A stretch of 64,000 nucleotides of DNA from Priestia aryabhattai (lineage in GTDB: Bacteria; Bacillota; Bacilli; Bacillales; Bacillaceae_H): NCBI RefSeq assembly GCF_023715685.1, contig NZ_JAMBOQ010000001.1:496001-560000 (forward strand), in the 5' to 3' direction. The notes below the pieces were generated by a model, which saw only the letters and a list, made by a program, of their open reading frames with translations, was not told the DNA's origin and searched no databases. Both the position numbers and the translations under genes were made by a program. This document shows positions 17,838-26,414 of the stretch, one piece after another; the stretch's first letter is position 1; each line of letters begins with the position of its first letter.

Positions 17838-17896
17838 TTTTCCACTCCAATCAACGTCCAACACCCTATGTTGATTTTGTTTCTTTTATCAGTTGA

Positions 17897-17926
17897 ATAA
17901 AAAAGCAGCCAATACAGCGGCTGCCT
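17897..17926 (-). terminator. ylzJ terminator
   Basis: Stem GCAGCC / GGCTGC with an 8-base loop and a T6 tract on the minus strand, about 50 bases after the ylzJ stop and before spoIIIE. Confidence 0.8.
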
Positions 17927-17975
17927 TCTTCGTCATATTCATTATACCATATTCACCATAATTATACTGAAATCC

Positions 17976-18185
17976 TTACGACAAAATTTGACCAGGATAA
18001 TAATTTTCATTCAAATAATCTTGAGGATTCGTGCTTAAAACCCTCACAATTTGCTGTTGTTTATGTTCATTTTCTTCGACAATAACCGGGATTCCATTAT
18101 GATTGATAAGCTTTGGCTGAGATTGTTCTTGAAGATAAGACTGCTGAAAAATCAGTTCTTGCGGCATCATTGTATACAAAATCAT
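17976..18185 (-). CDS. ylzJ: YlzJ-like small protein
   Basis: A 69-residue protein beginning [13 protein letters not shown], rich in Gln and Asn, with no transmembrane segment or catalytic motif. It matches the YlzJ family found directly after tepA in Bacillus; the function is unknown. Its ATG overlaps the tepA stop (ATGA, 4 bases), so it is probably translated by coupling. Confidence 0.82.
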   Translation of the reverse strand: MILYTMMPQELIFQQSYLQEQSQPKLINHNGIPVIVEENEHKQQQIVRVLSTNPQDYLNENYYPGQILS

Positions 18186-18934
18186 TGCAGCAGCTGCTCC
18201 TCATTCTGACGTCCTTGCTCAATCAGTTCATTTAATTTTTTGATTGCTTGAGCAACTCCGCCTACTTCATTAATTAACCCGTATGAAACAGCATCTCCGC
18301 CAACTACATTTGTCCCGATATCACGCGTTAAGTTCCCTTTTGAAAACATAAGTTCTTTAAACTTTTCTTCTGAAATATGAGAGTGTTCTCTCACAAAGTT
18401 AATAACGCGCTCTTGCATTTTATCTAAGTATTCAAATGTTTGCGGTACACCAATAACAAGACCCGTTAAGCGAATAGGATGAATGGTCATGGTCGCTGTA
18501 CCGGCAATATACGAATAATCAGTTGAAACCGCAATTGGAACACCGATTGAATGTCCGCCTCCTAATACAATGGACACAGAAGGCTTGGATAACGAAGCAA
18601 TCATTTCAGCAATTGCAAGACCCGCTTCTACATCCCCACCTACTGTATTCAAGATAATAAGCAATCCTTCAATTTTTGGATTTTGTTCGATCGCCACAAT
18701 TTGTGGGATGACATGCTCATATTTTGTCGTTTTGTTTTGAGGGGGCAGCTGCATGTGCCCTTCGATTTGTCCTACAATCGTTAAACAGTGAATATTAGAA
18801 TCCTGAGGAAGCTGAGCCACGTTGGTCTGTCCTAATTGTTGAATTTTATCTAATATTCCGCCCTTACTTTCTTCATTTTTATTAGGCTGCTGAGGCGCTT
18901 CATCAGAATGTATTCTTTCGTTATTTTCAAACAT
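18182..18934 (-). CDS. tepA: ClpP-class peptidase TepA (YmfB)
   Basis: 250 residues with the ClpP/crotonase fold. [12 protein letters not shown] forms the oxyanion region, and the nucleophile Ser lies in [10 protein letters not shown], where ClpP usually has a Ser in a GxxAS-type turn. B. subtilis TepA was named for enhancing protein export and has been linked to degradation of small acid-soluble spore proteins; which role applies here is not visible. AAAGGAG sits 7 bases before the ATG. The first 45 residues are hydrophilic and unconserved. Confidence 0.88.
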   Translation of the reverse strand: MFENNERIHSDEAPQQPNKNEESKGGILDKIQQLGQTNVAQLPQDSNIHCLTIVGQIEGHMQLPPQNKTTKYEHVIPQIVAIEQNPKIEGLLIILNTVGGDVEAGLAIAEMIASLSKPSVSIVLGGGHSIGVPIAVSTDYSYIAGTATMTIHPIRLTGLVIGVPQTFEYLDKMQERVINFVREHSHISEEKFKELMFSKGNLTRDIGTNVVGGDAVSYGLINEVGGVAQAIKKLNELIEQGRQNEEQLLQ

Positions 18935-19010
18935 ATTCTAGCTCCTTTCACTTATTGATAGTAGTAGTATGAACTTCTCACAGTTATTACATCCACATCA
19001 GCTGCAAATA

Positions 19011-19036
19011 AAAAGCCTTCCCAGCGGGAAGGCTTA
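19011..19036 (-). terminator. rnjB terminator
   Basis: Perfect 10-bp stem AAGCCTTCCC / GGGAAGGCTT with a 3-base loop and a T-rich tail on the minus strand. It overlaps the region just after the rnjB stop. Confidence 0.85.
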
Positions 19037-19039
19037 ACA

Positions 19040-20707
19040 TTAGATTTCCATGATAATCGGTAAAATCATCGGTTTACGACGGGTTTTTTCATATAAAAAT
19101 TGATTTAAACTTTCTCTCATTTTTAATTTTAATGAAGACCATTCGATAACTTTGTCTTCCATACACTTTTCTAAAATTTGCTGAACAATCTTTGTTGCTT
19201 CTTCTAAAAGCTTTTCTGATTCTCTTACATAGACGAAGCCGCGGGAAATGATTTCTGGTCCCGCTACTACTGTTTTTTGGCGTTTATTAATCGTAACTAC
19301 TACCGTTAAGATTCCGTCCTGTGACAGCAGTCTGCGATCTCTGAGAACGATATTTCCAATATCACCGACGCCTAGTCCATCAATCAGCGTATTTCCTGCT
19401 TGAATAGAACCGCTAGGGTACATGCGAGCATCCTTAAATTCAACTCGCTCACCTTTTTCAAGCAAACAAATGTGATCTTCTGATATTCCTAATTGACCGG
19501 CCAGCTTTGCATAAGCTTTTTGTTTTCGGTATTCTCCATTCACAGGCATGACATATTTCGGCTTTGTTAAGTTAATCATAAATTTTAATTCTTCTTGACT
19601 GCCGTGTCCGGAAGCCTGCACTTTTTTCTGAGCAAACACTACGCTTGCTCTTAAACGAAAGATGACGTCAATTGTTTTTGAAAAGGTCGTTTCGTGACCC
19701 GCCACAGGTGTAGCAGCCAGCAAGACCGTGTCATCTTGTTTGATTTGAATAAATTTATGGGACTGTTTAGCCATTCGAGTAAGACCTAAAATTGGCTCTC
19801 CGTGATGGCCTGTTGTTAAAATAACTGTTTCTTGTTCTGAAAGATCTTTTAACTTTTGCACAGGAACAATTAAATCCTCAGGCAGCTGCAAATGTCCAAG
19901 TTTTGCTGCAATATCAATGATTTTCAGCATACTTTTTTCCATAACGATCAGGTTACGTCCGTGCTGATATGCGGCATGAATGATTTGCTGAATACGGTGT
20001 AGATTGGAACTGTATGCAGCAACAATGATTCGACCTTTGCTTTTATAAAAAGCCTCGGTAATATTTTGTCCGATGACTGCTTCGGAAACTGTATAGCCTG
20101 GCTTATCTGCATTTGTACTGTCTGAAAGTAAACACAGGACGCCTTTTTCCCCAATGGCAGCCATTTTTCCAATGTCAGCGCTTTGAATGCTGACTGAATT
20201 TTGATCAAATTTAAAATCACCTGTATATACAATCGCACCTTGATTTGTTTGTAAACAAATGCCGACTGAATCTTGTATACTGTGCTGTGTTCTAAAAAAT
20301 GAAATATCCACTCCTTCAAACGATAAAACCGTTGACGAAGTGATAGGATGTAAAGCTTCATATTTTTTAATTCCATACTCTTTTAACTTTTCTTTGATAA
20401 GTGCTAGCGTTAATTCTGTACCATATACAGGCACGTCCAATTTTTGAAGTATAAAGGGAATAGCCCCAATTTGCTCTTCATGTCCATGAGTAACAAATAT
20501 GCCTTTTACGTTCTGTTGATTTTCTACTAAATATGTAATATCCGGAATTACAATATCAATTCCTAACATTTCCCCTCCAGGAAACTTTGACCCTGCATCT
20601 AACACATATATGTTTTCATTGATTTCCACCACATACATGTTTTTTCCAAGTTCTCCGACTCCACCCAAGGCTGAAATTTTAATATTTTCTGTCTTTTCTG
20701 GTACCAT
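19040..20707 (-). CDS. rnjB: Ribonuclease J2
   Basis: A metallo-beta-lactamase/beta-CASP ribonuclease of 555 residues, partner of RNase J1 in RNA maturation and decay. The metal motif reads HGHEEQ (residues 74-79) where active RNase J1 proteins have HGHEDH, so two ligands are replaced. That is expected of the J2 paralogue, whose activity is weak and which works mainly in complex with J1. TGDFK and SGHGSQEE are the later conserved blocks. The ATG follows GGAGGAG. A terminator closes it, making it monocistronic. Confidence 0.93.
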   Translation of the reverse strand: MVPEKTENIKISALGGVGELGKNMYVVEINENIYVLDAGSKFPGGEMLGIDIVIPDITYLVENQQNVKGIFVTHGHEEQIGAIPFILQKLDVPVYGTELTLALIKEKLKEYGIKKYEALHPITSSTVLSFEGVDISFFRTQHSIQDSVGICLQTNQGAIVYTGDFKFDQNSVSIQSADIGKMAAIGEKGVLCLLSDSTNADKPGYTVSEAVIGQNITEAFYKSKGRIIVAAYSSNLHRIQQIIHAAYQHGRNLIVMEKSMLKIIDIAAKLGHLQLPEDLIVPVQKLKDLSEQETVILTTGHHGEPILGLTRMAKQSHKFIQIKQDDTVLLAATPVAGHETTFSKTIDVIFRLRASVVFAQKKVQASGHGSQEELKFMINLTKPKYVMPVNGEYRKQKAYAKLAGQLGISEDHICLLEKGERVEFKDARMYPSGSIQAGNTLIDGLGVGDIGNIVLRDRRLLSQDGILTVVVTINKRQKTVVAGPEIISRGFVYVRESEKLLEEATKIVQQILEKCMEDKVIEWSSLKLKMRESLNQFLYEKTRRKPMILPIIMEI

Positions 20708-20752
20708 AAGCTCCTCCTACTTACTTTCACCCGTACAATTTCATTTGCTTAC

Positions 20753-20782
20753 ATTATAACTGAAGTAAGAATTGGAATACAA
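20753..20782 (-). promoter_or_regulatory. Sigma-A promoter of rnjB
   Basis: Minus-strand -35 TTGTAT (20777-20782), 18-base spacer, perfect -10 TATAAT (20753-20758), 46 bases before the ATG. Confidence 0.65.
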
Positions 20783-20833
20783 GAAATTTCATTCGTCTAT
20801 TTCCGTCATCTTCTCTTCTATTATCTTATAAGA

Positions 20834-20884
20834 AAAAAACGTCTCTTCATTGACTCGTATACACGGTCAATGAAGAGACGTTTA
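20834..20884 (-). terminator. dapA terminator
   Basis: Perfect 18-bp stem AAACGTCTCTTCATTGAC / complement (20837-20854 with 20866-20883) and an 11-base loop, flanked by A and T runs. It ends the asd-dapG-dapA unit. Confidence 0.9.
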
Positions 20885-20901
20885 AAAAACATGCTTATAG
20901 C

Positions 20902-21774
20902 TTATAGCGTATTTAATGTGTTAACTAACGTTTGACGTTCTTCTTCCGTTAACGGAACTAAAGGTAATCGTACCGATCCTACGTCTAACCCTTTTAGCTG
21001 TAAAGCTGTTTTAACAGGCGTTGGACTTGGAGCCGCAAAAAGAGATTTCATAACAGGTACAATGCGCTGATGAATTTTTGCTGCTTCTTTCGGATTTCCT
21101 GACTCATACAACTTAACCATCTCTTGCATTTCATTTCCAATAACATGAGAAGCGACAGAAATAATGCCAGTTCCTCCAATTGCTAATACTGGTAATGTTA
21201 AACCATCATCACCGCTGTATAAAGCAAAATCATCGCTTGTTTGTGCGATAATAGCTGTCATTGCGTCAAGGTCTCCGCTTGCATCTTTTAACGCTACAAC
21301 ATTTGGCAGTTCAGCTAGGCGTACAATTGTATCAACAGACATATTGATCACAGATCGCCCTGGAATATTGTATAACATGACAGGCAGCTCTGTACTTTCA
21401 GCAATTGTTTTAAAGTGCTGATACAGACCTTCCTGATTTGGCTTGTTATAATAAGGTGCTACAATCATAATCGCATCTACGCCGATTTCTTCTGCTTTTT
21501 TCGTTAATTCAATTGATGCATACGTATTGTTGCTTCCTGTACCTACAACAACTGGTACACGGCCATCTACTACCTTTACTGAGTGGCGGAACAGCGCCAG
21601 CTTTTCTTCTGTTGAAAGCGTAGGAGATTCACCCGTTGTTCCTGCAATAACCAACGCATCCGAACCGTTGCTGATTAAATAGTTAATAAGCTGCGTTGTT
21701 TTTTCAAAATCAATATTTCCTTTATGATCAAAAGGCGTTACCATCGCTGTTGCGACTTTCCCAAAATCAATCAT
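20902..21774 (-). CDS. dapA: 4-hydroxy-tetrahydrodipicolinate synthase
   Basis: Condenses pyruvate with aspartate semialdehyde, the committed step to diaminopimelate, lysine and dipicolinate. The 290-residue TIM barrel carries GTTGESPTL, YNIPGRS (catalytic Tyr) and the Schiff-base Lys in VALKDASGD. The ATG at 21774 (MIDFGKVATAM) has GGAG 7 bases upstream, so the longer frame to 21810 is rejected. It is the last gene of the asd-dapG-dapA unit; in sporulating cells the product feeds spoVFA/spoVFB. Confidence 0.96.
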   Translation of the reverse strand: MIDFGKVATAMVTPFDHKGNIDFEKTTQLINYLISNGSDALVIAGTTGESPTLSTEEKLALFRHSVKVVDGRVPVVVGTGSNNTYASIELTKKAEEIGVDAIMIVAPYYNKPNQEGLYQHFKTIAESTELPVMLYNIPGRSVINMSVDTIVRLAELPNVVALKDASGDLDAMTAIIAQTSDDFALYSGDDGLTLPVLAIGGTGIISVASHVIGNEMQEMVKLYESGNPKEAAKIHQRIVPVMKSLFAAPSPTPVKTALQLKGLDVGSVRLPLVPLTEEERQTLVNTLNTL

Positions 21775-21807
21775 GTTTTCACTCCTTGAAATTGCATTAT
21801 CCCTATT

Positions 21808-21845
21808 CATGTAATGAACCGTTAGCTTATAGCTAACGGAACATG
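21808..21845 (-). other. Intercistronic hairpin between dapG and dapA
   Basis: CCGTTAGCT / AGCTAACGG (9 bp, TAT loop; 21819-21839) with an outer CATGT / ACATG pairing. No T tract follows, so it looks like an mRNA stability or processing element rather than a terminator. Confidence 0.5.
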
Positions 21846-21849
21846 TAGT

Positions 21850-23082
21850 TTATCTCTTTTGCGGTGCTTTTGACAAGTCAAAGGCACCATGAAGAGCATT
21901 AACAGCTTTCTTTAAATCCTCTTCTTTTACAAGCACCCAAATCGTCGTATGGCTGTCAGCAGATTGTAAAATCTGAATACCTTCGCCAGAAAGGGCTGTA
22001 ACAATTTTAGATGTAACACCAGGCACCCCTGCAATTCCTGCTCCAACCGTTGACACTTTAGCGCAGTTGCGAATAACAGCCGGCTCATATCCTAGCACAT
22101 GAAGCACATCAATCGCTTTGTCAGTTGCTTCATCTGTTACCGTATATACAACACCCTTCGGTGAAATATTGATAAAATCTACGCTGATTTTTTCTTGTGC
22201 CATTGCTTTGAATACTTCTGCTTGCGTATCATAATGGCCTTCTTTACTAAAAACTTTAATTTGAGTGACGTTTGATACGTGTGCGATGCCTGTTACAAGG
22301 CGTTCTTGCACATCGCTTCCACGCTGCTGTGCTTCGCCTTGAGATGTAACAAGCGTACCTTCTGAATCAGCATATGTGGAACGGACGCGCATCGGTACTT
22401 TTGCTTGCATGGCAATCTCTACGGCACGTGGGTGAACTACTTTTGCACCTTGATAAGCCATGTTGCATATTTCGTTATATGTGACAACGGATAGCGGTCT
22501 TGCATCTGCTACAATACGCGGGTCAGCCGTCATCACACCTTCTACATCCGTGAAAATGTCAATGTAATCAGCCATAAGGGCCGCACCTAAAGCTGAAGCA
22601 GATGTATCGCTACCTCCGCGTCCAAGCGTTGTTGTATCGCCTTCAGTGGTTGCCCCTTGAAAGCCTGTTACAACAACGACGTCATATTCTTCTAGTTCTT
22701 TTAACAAACGGTCGCATTTCATCTCTAGTATCTTGGCATTGGTAAAATCATTATTCGTCACAAACCCGGCCTGTGCACCGTTTAGTGCTGTAGCTTTAAT
22801 GCCATTTTCGTTTAATAAATTCGTAAATACAACCGATGAAATTAATTCTCCGCATGCCATAAGCATATCAAGCTCCCGTTTATTAAGAGACGCTTTATTT
22901 CCATCAACAAGTGAAAGCAATGTATCCGTTGCATACGGCTCACCTTTTCGTCCCATTGCCGATACAACAACGACTACTTTGTAACCCTCACTTAATGCAT
23001 TGTTTAAATGATAGATTGCTCTCGCTCTTCCCTCTTCGTTACGAACGGAAGTTCCTCCAAATTTTTGGACGATTATTTTCAT
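21850..23082 (-). CDS. dapG: Aspartokinase I (diaminopimelate-sensitive type)
   Basis: Phosphorylates aspartate, the entry to the lysine/diaminopimelate/threonine branch. The 410-residue protein starts with the kinase motif KFGGTSV and has the conserved TLGRGGSDTSA block near residue 170, then two C-terminal ACT domains (about 265-400) for feedback control. In B. subtilis DapG is the diaminopimelate-inhibited isozyme and sits, as here, between asd and dapA. GAGGTG precedes the ATG. Confidence 0.94.
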   Translation of the reverse strand: MKIIVQKFGGTSVRNEEGRARAIYHLNNALSEGYKVVVVVSAMGRKGEPYATDTLLSLVDGNKASLNKRELDMLMACGELISSVVFTNLLNENGIKATALNGAQAGFVTNNDFTNAKILEMKCDRLLKELEEYDVVVVTGFQGATTEGDTTTLGRGGSDTSASALGAALMADYIDIFTDVEGVMTADPRIVADARPLSVVTYNEICNMAYQGAKVVHPRAVEIAMQAKVPMRVRSTYADSEGTLVTSQGEAQQRGSDVQERLVTGIAHVSNVTQIKVFSKEGHYDTQAEVFKAMAQEKISVDFINISPKGVVYTVTDEATDKAIDVLHVLGYEPAVIRNCAKVSTVGAGIAGVPGVTSKIVTALSGEGIQILQSADSHTTIWVLVKEEDLKKAVNALHGAFDLSKAPQKR

Positions 23083-23121
23083 ACTTACACCTCATCATGT
23101 TCCGAGACACTCTGGTTGCGC

Positions 23122-24165
23122 TTATTTTACTAAGCTAAGCTTAATAAGTGATTCTGCAATTTGTACAGAATTCCAAGCTGCACCTTTTAACAAGTTATCA
23201 GAAACGATCCACATATGGAAACCGTTATCGCGATCTAAATCTTTACGAATACGGCCGACAAACACATCTCGTTTACCTATACAATCTGCTGGCATTGGAT
23301 ATACTTGATTTTCTGGATCATCTTGCAATACGATACCAGGTGCATCAGCCAATAAATTTTTCACATCAGCTACCGTTACACCGTCTTTTTCAATTTCAAT
23401 GTACACTGACTCTGAATGACCTGTTACAACCGGTAGACGAACACAAGTAGCAGCTACTGGCAATTCAGGCATGCTCATAATTTTCTTCGTTTCATTAATC
23501 ATTTTCATTTCTTCAAATGTAAAACCGTTATCTTGAAATTTATCAATTTGCGGAATGGCATTAAAAGCAATTTGATAATGTTTTTTATCTCCACCAACCG
23601 GTAAAATTTCCGGTGTAAACTCTTTTTCTTCTAAAATAGCTTTAGCTTGTTCTTTTAATTCATTAATTGCAGCAGCGCCTGCTCCAGACACGGCTTGATA
23701 CGTTGATACTAGCACTTTAGATAAACCGTATGTTTCGCGTAATGGCTGTAATGCTGCTACCATTTGAATTGTAGAGCAGTTTGGATTAGCAATGATTCCG
23801 TTATGTGCGTGTAATGCGTCTTCATTCACTTCCGGCACAACTAACGGGACATTTTCATCCATTCGATAAGCGCTCGTGTTATCTACAACGATTGCTCCGC
23901 GTTTCACTGCCTCTGGTGCAAGTGCTTTTGAAATGCTGCCACCTGCACTGAATAAAGCAATATCTACGCCTTCAAAGCTATCAGGAGTTGCTTCTTGCAC
24001 AACAACTTCTTCTCCGTTAAACAACACTTTTTTACCAGCTGAACGAGCTGAAGATAATAACGTTAATTTACCAACTGGAAAATTACGCTCCTGTAGGGTT
24101 TTAATCATTTGTTGTCCTACTGCACCTGTTGCTCCTACTACTGCTACATGTAATTCTCTTGTCAT
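23122..24165 (-). CDS. asd: Aspartate-semialdehyde dehydrogenase
   Basis: Reduces aspartyl phosphate to aspartate semialdehyde. The 347-residue enzyme has the NADP-binding GATGAVGQQ at residues 11-19 and the catalytic Cys in NPNCSTIQ near 130; the C-terminal half carries the conserved [10 protein letters not shown] block. I chose ATG at 24165 ([11 protein letters not shown]) with GGAGG 10 bases upstream; the frame extending to 24192 contains that ribosome site. It heads the asd-dapG-dapA genes. Confidence 0.95.
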   Translation of the reverse strand: MTRELHVAVVGATGAVGQQMIKTLQERNFPVGKLTLLSSARSAGKKVLFNGEEVVVQEATPDSFEGVDIALFSAGGSISKALAPEAVKRGAIVVDNTSAYRMDENVPLVVPEVNEDALHAHNGIIANPNCSTIQMVAALQPLRETYGLSKVLVSTYQAVSGAGAAAINELKEQAKAILEEKEFTPEILPVGGDKKHYQIAFNAIPQIDKFQDNGFTFEEMKMINETKKIMSMPELPVAATCVRLPVVTGHSESVYIEIEKDGVTVADVKNLLADAPGIVLQDDPENQVYPMPADCIGKRDVFVGRIRKDLDRDNGFHMWIVSDNLLKGAAWNSVQIAESLIKLSLVK

Positions 24166-24227
24166 TTTAATACCGCCTCCAACAATTTTCAACTACTCAA
24201 CATTTATCTGCATATACTGACTATTTT

Positions 24228-24255
24228 AACATATTATTATGCTTCATTGCGTCAA
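24228..24255 (-). promoter_or_regulatory. Possible asd promoter
   Basis: Minus-strand -35 TTGACG (24250-24255), 16-base spacer and a weak -10 TATGTT (24228-24233). The -35 overlaps the end of the long inverted repeat at 24252-24290. Confidence 0.4.
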
Positions 24256-24290
24256 AGAAGAGAAGATTTTTAAAATCTTCTCTTCTTTGA
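24252..24290 (-). repeat. 19-bp perfect inverted repeat between spoVFB and asd
   Basis: The halves 24252-24270 and 24272-24290 are exact reverse complements with a one-base centre. In RNA this forms a long A/U-rich hairpin that may terminate or process the spoVF message, but no T tract follows it on the minus strand. One arm overlaps a possible asd -35. Confidence 0.75.
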
Positions 24291-24356
24291 GATTGAGAGT
24301 TCTCTTACAGCCGCAGTATTGAATAGATTCATGCAACAGCAAGAGGCATATATGTC

Positions 24357-24962
24357 CTATGACTCTTGACCGTCGCGGAACCTTTCGACAATAACAGGCT
24401 GAATCTGTTTATCTTCAAGCGCTGCGTACACCGTGTCTGATAACATCGTCATACGCGCTACCATTGAATTTGGCTTAAGCACCGGGTCATCTTGACCAAA
24501 TGGAATAAAATAAATATTTTTAGTCGCCATTAGCCTCATTAAGTTTACACCATTTAGCCCTAGTGCGTCATTAGTCGAAATTCCCAGTACAACCGGCTTA
24601 TTATTACGAAGCGTTGCTTTAGCTGCCATCAGTACCGGAGACTCAGTCATTGCATTCGCAAACTTACTCATCGTATTCCCAGTGATTGGGGCGACTACCA
24701 TACAATCAAGCGGAATTTTTGGTCCTAAAGGCTCTGCTTTTACAATTGTATTGATGACGGCGTGACCTGTTAATTCCTCAATTTTTTTCACCCAGTCTTC
24801 TCCATCTCCAAAACGAGTATTTGTGGATTGTACGGTGTAAGAAACAACCGGTAACACTTCTGCTCCCAAGTTAACAAGCTTTTCAATTTCTGGCATAACT
24901 GCATCATACGTACAGTGAGATCCAGTCAAACCGAATCCTATTCTTTTACCTTTTAATGACAT
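24357..24962 (-). CDS. spoVFB: Dipicolinate synthase subunit B
   Basis: 201-residue flavoprotein-fold subunit (GFGLTGSHCTYD near the N-terminus; conserved PITGNTMSKFANA). With subunit A it oxidises dihydrodipicolinate to dipicolinic acid, the main small molecule of the spore core. Its ATG shares one base with the spoVFA stop (TAATG), so the subunits are coupled in translation. Expression in the mother cell is expected. AGGAGAGA-type purines lie upstream, within the spoVFA 3' end. Confidence 0.94.
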   Translation of the reverse strand: MSLKGKRIGFGLTGSHCTYDAVMPEIEKLVNLGAEVLPVVSYTVQSTNTRFGDGEDWVKKIEELTGHAVINTIVKAEPLGPKIPLDCMVVAPITGNTMSKFANAMTESPVLMAAKATLRNNKPVVLGISTNDALGLNGVNLMRLMATKNIYFIPFGQDDPVLKPNSMVARMTMLSDTVYAALEDKQIQPVIVERFRDGQES

Positions 24963-25861
24963 TATTCATTCTCCTCTCTCGCATCCGCCGCGTCTTTTAA
25001 TAAATTTACTAATACATTAGCGACAATCTGGCCTGCTGTTTTTGGAGCCACAATTCCTGGAAGACCAGGTGCTAAAATAGCTTTAATTCCTCGTTTTTCT
25101 GCATAGCGGAAATCGGTCCCTCCAGGCTTTGAAGCTAAATCAATAATGAGCGCGTGGGTTGGGACATTAGATAATGTCTTAGCCGTTAAGATCGGGTATG
25201 GAATTGTGTTAATACATATATCACTATCAGCAATTTCTTTATCGAGTTCAGAAAGATAGAAAGGTTGCAAACCCATTTCAGCAATACGTGCTAAATGTTC
25301 AGATTTTCTAGCTCCTACTTTTACATTGGCACCGAGTGCAGCAAAGGACCTCGCCACACTCATTCCTACTCTTCCTAAACCTAGGACAGAAATATTTGAA
25401 CCGTGAATGGTAAAATCCGTATGTTGAATAACAAGCATGATGGTACCTTCAACAGTAGGAATAGAGTTATAAATCGCTACATCATCACGCTCAAATAGCT
25501 GAACGAGTTTACGATTTGTCGTTTTGACTAATTCGTTTAAATACCCATTGCTAATACCAGAATAAATAATGCAGTGCTCAGGCGTTTTTTTAAGTACTTC
25601 TTCAGTTAACACTACTTTTTCATTTGAAAAAATAGTATCTACTTGCCCTTCGTGATTTGTTCCAGGCACTGGAAGGATGATGGCGTCAACATCTGAAAAA
25701 TCCAGCTCCTCTATCTGATATTTCGTCGCACCTGTAAAACCATGATCTAGCTGATCAAAACCAATAAGAGAGGTTTTTGCATCTAATTGAATTAATTTTC
25801 GAATGACTTCAAGCTGTCTAGCATCACCGCCGATTACAGCTATGTGCAAATCCGTTAACAT
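24962..25861 (-). CDS. spoVFA: Dipicolinate synthase subunit A
   Basis: 299-residue NAD(P)-dependent subunit. The N-terminal part is the DpaA-specific domain; a Rossmann motif GLGRVGMSVARSFAALG follows near residue 155, and GLPGIVAPKTAG lies near the C-terminus. It uses the DapA product, so its placement beside asd-dapG-dapA links precursor supply to spore dipicolinate. The ATG at 25861 has AAGGTG about 10 bases upstream. The candidate sigma-K promoter is at 25969-25996. Confidence 0.94.
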   Translation of the reverse strand: MLTDLHIAVIGGDARQLEVIRKLIQLDAKTSLIGFDQLDHGFTGATKYQIEELDFSDVDAIILPVPGTNHEGQVDTIFSNEKVVLTEEVLKKTPEHCIIYSGISNGYLNELVKTTNRKLVQLFERDDVAIYNSIPTVEGTIMLVIQHTDFTIHGSNISVLGLGRVGMSVARSFAALGANVKVGARKSEHLARIAEMGLQPFYLSELDKEIADSDICINTIPYPILTAKTLSNVPTHALIIDLASKPGGTDFRYAEKRGIKAILAPGLPGIVAPKTAGQIVANVLVNLLKDAADAREENE

Positions 25862-25968
25862 GTTTCATTTTCACCTTCTTTAACATTAAATAGATGTATC
25901 CTTCGCTTAAACCATCGAGATGTAAAGTGCTACCATTACGCCCTAGAATGCCTATTGCTTTTCTTCAA

Positions 25969-25996
25969 CATACTATGTAAACACACAGGAATCGGT
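25969..25996 (-). promoter_or_regulatory. Candidate sigma-K promoter of spoVFA
   Basis: Minus-strand AC (25995-25996), 17-base spacer, then CATAGTATG (25969-25977), one mismatch from the sigma-K -10 pattern CATA-N3-TA. B. subtilis spoVF is known to be mother-cell, sigma-K controlled, which fits. Confidence 0.5.
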
Positions 25997-26020
25997 GAAT
26001 CTTTATCCCTGAAAATAAAA

Positions 26021-26049
26021 GAAACGAGATGCAAGAAGCATCTCGTTTC
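26021..26049 (-). terminator. ymxH terminator
   Basis: 12-bp perfect stem GAAACGAGATGC / GCATCTCGTTTC with a 5-base loop and a T-rich tail, immediately after the ymxH stop. Confidence 0.85.
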
Positions 26050-26316
26050 TTATTTTGTTGACTCATTGTTTATGTTGTCTAGCTGCTGGACATTTACAAT
26101 CACCATATCTGCACCAATTTTTTCGATATTTCCCCACGGCACTCGCACTTCATCTCCTTGTTTTCGAAACCCAAACCACTTCACAGATGGAATAATAAGC
26201 GCATTAATTTGTCCCGTATGTTCATTAATTTCAAGATCTGTTTGCCCTAAAATACCCAAACGCTCTGCTCGCTTAACGTCTACAATTTCTTTTCCACTCA
26301 GTTCGCTTAATCTCAT
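26050..26316 (-). CDS. ymxH: YlmC/YmxH-family sporulation protein (PRC-barrel)
   Basis: An 88-residue single PRC-barrel-like domain (MRLSELSGKEIVDV at the start; conserved WFGF and VPW motifs). The family is tied to sporulation, but the molecular role is unknown. The ATG at 26316 has AAAGGAGGG 6-7 bases upstream, so the N-terminal extension to 26367 is rejected. The gene sits between mlpA and spoVFA, as in B. subtilis. Confidence 0.88.
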   Translation of the reverse strand: MRLSELSGKEIVDVKRAERLGILGQTDLEINEHTGQINALIIPSVKWFGFRKQGDEVRVPWGNIEKIGADMVIVNVQQLDNINNESTK

Positions 26317-26365
26317 GGAATCCCTCCTTTCATCTAATTTATTGAACAACCACACAAAAAATGAC

Positions 26366-26408
26366 AAAAAAGTAAGGCTGGCTCAATTATTTTAGCCAAC
26401 CTTACTTT
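26366..26408 (-). terminator. mlpA terminator
   Basis: Minus-strand stem AAGTAAGG-U-TGGCT / AGCCA-G-CCTTACTT (the central U-G wobble forms only on this strand), 10-base loop and T6 tail. Confidence 0.85.
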
Positions 26409-26414
26409 TAATGT

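Noticed and set aside
24166..24356. Lysine riboswitch upstream of asd-dapG-dapA
   Set aside because: Gap too short and without the conserved lysine-box elements; only the long inverted repeat is present.
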